Part shown: positions 7,223 to 9,586 of the stretch, piece after piece
Position numbering within the stretch: position 1 is the stretch's first letter
How the letters are laid out: the number at the start of each line of letters is the position of its first letter
Source: an uncultured Eubacteriales bacterium
GTDB lineage: Bacteria > Bacillota > Clostridia > Lachnospirales > Bianqueaceae
Direction of reading: 5' to 3'
Length of the DNA: 9,586 nucleotides
Assembly: GCA_902782895.1 (NCBI GenBank)
Contig: CACZPA010000164.1
Span: 1-9,586 of the forward strand
The notes under the pieces: model-generated
The model's database searches: none
Told to the model about the DNA's origin: nothing
What the model saw: only the letters and a program-made list of their open reading frames with translations
Position numbers and translations under genes: made by a program

Positions 7223-8598
7223 CGAAAAGAACAGAGCAGGCGCTGCCTGTTAAGAAAAACGATATTCTGACGCTGCGGGCGGAGGACCTGACCCGGGAAG
7301 GAGCAGGCGTCTGCAGAGTTGACGGATATACGGTCTTTGTGGAAGGACTGCTTGCCGGAGAGTCGGCACGTGTCCGGATCGTTCAGACACGGAAGCAATA
7401 TGGCTTCGGTAAAGTCCTGGAGATTGTGTCTCCTTCAGCAGACCGCGTAGAGCCGGATTGTCCGTATTATCCACGCTGCGGCGGCTGTACGCTGCGGCAT
7501 CTTTCCTATGAAAAACAGCTTGAGACCAAGGCGCGCGAGGTCTGGCAGATCCTTGGCCGGATCGGCGGGATCCGTCTGCCCGAGCCTCCTCCTGTAATCG
7601 GCATGTCCGAAGAGGAACGGATCTGTTACCGCAATAAAACACAGTATCCGGTGCAGAATGTCGACGGAGAGCTGACATATGGATTCTACGCGCGTCGCAG
7701 TCATCGGCTGATTCCGGTAGAACAATGCAGGATCGATTCGGAAGAAGCGTCACGGATCCTGCCGCTGATCGCGGATTTTTGCCGGCAGCACGGGATCTCG
7801 GCTTATGAGGAAGAGAGCGGAAAGGGGATGCTTCGGCATATCCTGATCCGCACAGGAGATCCCGGTGAGATTCTGGTCTGTCTTGTCGTCAACGGCAACG
7901 GGATCCCGGACGAGCCGGAGATGTGGCAGATGCTGGAGCAGGCCGGAGTCAAGTCTTTTTCCATCAATCGGAATACGGAACGGACAAACGTCATCCTGGG
8001 GCGAAAGACCCGGATCGCCGGCGGCAGGGAGTATATCTACGCGTCGATCGGAGAGATGCGCTACCGGATTTCCGCAGGTTCTTTCTTCCAGGTGAATCCC
8101 GCAGGTGTACGAAAGCTGTATGATAAGGTCCTGGAATACGCGCAGCTGAGCGGTAAAGAGGTCGTCTGGGACGCTTATTGCGGCATTGGGACGATTTCGC
8201 TGTTTCTGGCAAGAAAAGCAAGACAGGTCTATGGCGCGGAGATTTTCCCGGCGGCCGTAGAGGACGCGCGGGCAAACGCGAAAGACAACGGTACGGATAA
8301 CGTAGAGTTTTTCCTCGGCAAAGCGGAGGAGATCCTCCCGGAGCTGGCGCGGGATCCTAAGTATAAGCCCGATGTGATCGTTGTGGATCCGCCGCGCGCG
8401 GGTTGTGAACTGCCGCTGCTCGAGACAGTTGCCGCGCTCCGGCCCTCACGGTTTATCTATGTTTCCTGCGATCCGGGGACACTTGCGAGAGACTTGAAAT
8501 ACCTGACAGAACAGGGCATGCAGGTGGAGAAGATCTACTGCGTGGATATGTTCTGCTTCACAGGCGGGATCGAGACCGTTGTGAGCCTGAGATCATAA
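7219..8598 (+). CDS. rlmD: 23S rRNA (uracil-C5)-methyltransferase, RlmD/RlmCD family
   Basis: The 459-residue enzyme belongs to the TrmA/RlmC/RlmD group, which transfers a methyl from S-adenosylmethionine to C5 of uracil in RNA, typically U1939 (and U747 for the dual enzymes of Gram-positive bacteria) of 23S rRNA. It has an N-terminal TRAM domain (about 10-70). Iron-sulfur cysteines C81, C87 and C90 lie in CPYYPRCGGC, and a fourth, C170, lies in VEQCRID. A SAM-binding fold contains DAYCGIGT (from D318), then the VDPPRAG motif (D390) and the catalytic nucleophile C417 in VSCDPGT. The putative general base is E452 near the C-terminus. That end is unusual: the family's FPHTxHVE-type motif reads FCFTGGIE, retaining Glu but lacking both histidines. 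All other catalytic elements are intact. Whether it modifies one or two uracils cannot be read from sequence. Confidence 0.95.
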   Translation: MTKRTEQALPVKKNDILTLRAEDLTREGAGVCRVDGYTVFVEGLLAGESARVRIVQTRKQYGFGKVLEIVSPSADRVEPDCPYYPRCGGCTLRHLSYEKQLETKAREVWQILGRIGGIRLPEPPPVIGMSEEERICYRNKTQYPVQNVDGELTYGFYARRSHRLIPVEQCRIDSEEASRILPLIADFCRQHGISAYEEESGKGMLRHILIRTGDPGEILVCLVVNGNGIPDEPEMWQMLEQAGVKSFSINRNTERTNVILGRKTRIAGGREYIYASIGEMRYRISAGSFFQVNPAGVRKLYDKVLEYAQLSGKEVVWDAYCGIGTISLFLARKARQVYGAEIFPAAVEDARANAKDNGTDNVEFFLGKAEEILPELARDPKYKPDVIVVDPPRAGCELPLLETVAALRPSRFIYVSCDPGTLARDLKYLTEQGMQVEKIYCVDMFCFTGGIETVVSLRS

Positions 8599-8600
8599 AA

Positions 8601-8614
8601 TGTACGGCTGTACA
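8601..8614. promoter_or_regulatory. Short inverted repeat upstream of the GH35 gene
   Basis: TGTAC-GGCT-GTACA is a 5-bp perfect dyad with a 4-nt centre, lying in the 49-bp gap between rlmD and the GH35 gene. It is too short and lacks a following T-run, so it is not a convincing terminator. It may be an operator: a TAAAAT (8596-8601) resembling a -10 box abuts it, but no good -35 box stands at the right distance. A chance occurrence is possible. Confidence 0.25.
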
Positions 8615-8633
8615 GGATCAACAGATAACGGAC

Positions 8634-8641
8634 AGAGGTGA
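8634..8641 (+). promoter_or_regulatory. Shine-Dalgarno of the GH35 gene
   Basis: AGAGGTGA lies 6 nt before the ATG at 8648 and favours it over a second in-frame ATG at 8657, which would have 15 nt of spacing. Confidence 0.7.
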
Positions 8642-8647
8642 TTTTGC

Positions 8648-9586
8648 ATGTATACGATGGATCTGTCTCATGTCGACGGTAAAAGAATCTACGATCTGGG
8701 AGATCGGTTTTCCGGCTGCAGTCCTGATGGACGGCGCATCGGTTTTACCAATTATTATATGACGGCCGACGGAAAGCCTTTCTTCGGGATCAGCGGAGAA
8801 ATGCATTTTGCGAGGGTTTCTCCGGATCAATGGGAGGATTCTGTCGTAAAGATGAAATGCGGCGGCATCAATATTCTGTCCACTTATGTCTTCTGGAATG
8901 TCCATGAGGAGGAAGAGGGAGTATTCCGTTTCGACGGCTGCCGCGATCTGCGGGCATTTCTGGAGATTTGCGAAAAACACGATATGATGGTCATTATGCG
9001 CATCGGACCTTTCGATCACGGAGAGATGCGCAACGGAGGGCTTCCCGACTGGCTGTACGGGAAGCCTTTTGATGTGCGCGAGAACAATCCCGGCTTTCTG
9101 GAGGCCGTACGCAGGTTTTTCCGAGCACTGCACGGGCAGATGGACGGACATTATTTTGCGCAGGGCGGATGCATCGTCGGGACGCAGATCGAGAATGAGT
9201 ATCAGCACTCGTCAGCACCCTGGGAGATGACGACCGGCATATCCAATGAATGGGTCAATGGCGGTCATTCCGGGCTGGAGTATATGCTGGCGCTCAAAAA
9301 GATCATGCAGGAGGAAGGCATCCGGACGCCTTTCTACACCGCGACGGCCTGGGGCGGGGCCGTGACACCCGTGGAAGAGGCGCTGCCGCTATGGGGCGGA
9401 TATTCCTATCAGCCCTGGCTTTTTTACGATAAACCGGCCATTCATCCGGCCACACCGGAGTATTTCTATCGGGACAATCACAACAGCGCGGTAACCAGAG
9501 AATACAATTTTGAGCCGTCCTATGACCCGGAGACGCGTCCCTATGCGTGCTGCGAGATGATGGGCGGCATGATGTGCTCCTATAAG
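8648..9586 (+). CDS. GH35 family beta-galactosidase, N-terminal part (runs off the window)
   Basis: The frame is open from ATG 8648 to the last base (313 codons, no stop), so the gene is cut by the window edge. After about 40 leading residues it shows the GH35 TIM-barrel pattern: GKPFFGISGEMHFARV (43-57), YVFWNVHE (80-87), RIGPFDHGEMRNGGLPDWL (118-136) and IENEY (181-185). By comparison with known GH35 enzymes, E184 is the likely acid/base. E303 in CCEMMGGM is a candidate nucleophile, similar to the EFQGG signature of fungal members, though this assignment is less sure. GH35 enzymes release terminal beta-galactosyl residues from oligosaccharides or glycans. No signal peptide is visible, suggesting a cytoplasmic enzyme acting on imported sugars. 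The 49-bp gap and separate function suggest its own transcription unit. The exact substrate is unknown. Confidence 0.9.
   Translation, partial: MYTMDLSHVDGKRIYDLGDRFSGCSPDGRRIGFTNYYMTADGKPFFGISGEMHFARVSPDQWEDSVVKMKCGGINILSTYVFWNVHEEEEGVFRFDGCRDLRAFLEICEKHDMMVIMRIGPFDHGEMRNGGLPDWLYGKPFDVRENNPGFLEAVRRFFRALHGQMDGHYFAQGGCIVGTQIENEYQHSSAPWEMTTGISNEWVNGGHSGLEYMLALKKIMQEEGIRTPFYTATAWGGAVTPVEEALPLWGGYSYQPWLFYDKPAIHPATPEYFYRDNHNSAVTREYNFEPSYDPETRPYACCEMMGGMMCSYK

Noticed and set aside
8599..8647. Rho-independent terminator after rlmD
   Set aside because: The only hairpin is a 5-bp stem with no following T-run, which does not meet the usual pattern.
8618..9208. A 196-codon minus-strand frame opposite the GH35 gene
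   Set aside because: The plus strand carries clear GH35 motifs, including IENEY, in a continuous frame; the minus frame has none.

Overview
The window is a gene-dense, single-strand (+) stretch of a bacterial chromosome, moderately high in GC. It most likely comes from a Firmicutes/Clostridia-type organism, possibly a gut Lachnospiraceae relative. The basis is gene content: MutS2 with a C-terminal Smr domain, a YhaM-type OB-HD exoribonuclease, an RlmD/RlmCD-type methyltransferase with an iron-sulfur Cys quartet, and a Clostridia-style OmpR regulator / HisKA kinase pair. The species assignment is inference; no rRNA or other marker is present.

Layout, left to right: the 3' end of a fold-type I PLP aminotransferase (1-234); mutS2 (215-2617), overlapping it by 20 bp; an OmpR-family response regulator (2636-3328); a membrane sensor histidine kinase (3328-4869), sharing 1 bp with the regulator; a membrane-anchored HtrA/DegP-like protein with a PDZ domain (4892-6268); a YhaM-like 3'-5' exoribonuclease (6281-7222); an RlmD-family 23S rRNA uracil-C5 methyltransferase (7219-8598, TTG start); then, after the largest gap (49 bp), the 5' part of a GH35 beta-galactosidase that runs off the window end (8648-9586). 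Gaps from the aminotransferase through rlmD are 22 bp or less or are overlaps, with no visible terminator, so these seven genes may be co-transcribed. No RNA gene, mobile element, CRISPR array or long non-coding stretch was seen.

Two themes emerge. One is nucleic acid and ribosome maintenance (MutS2, YhaM, RlmD). The other is envelope signalling (regulator, kinase, HtrA-like protein), which sits in the middle of it. The most notable observation is that the HtrA-like protein keeps the catalytic His (H183) and Asp (D215) but has lost the GNSGG block that carries the catalytic Ser: the segment reads N297-TAGVLF-N304. It therefore looks like a pseudoprotease with an intact-looking PDZ domain, encoded directly behind a two-component system. 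A role as a non-proteolytic binding or sensing partner of that system is a reasonable but unproven inference. The rest looks like ordinary housekeeping and carbohydrate metabolism.
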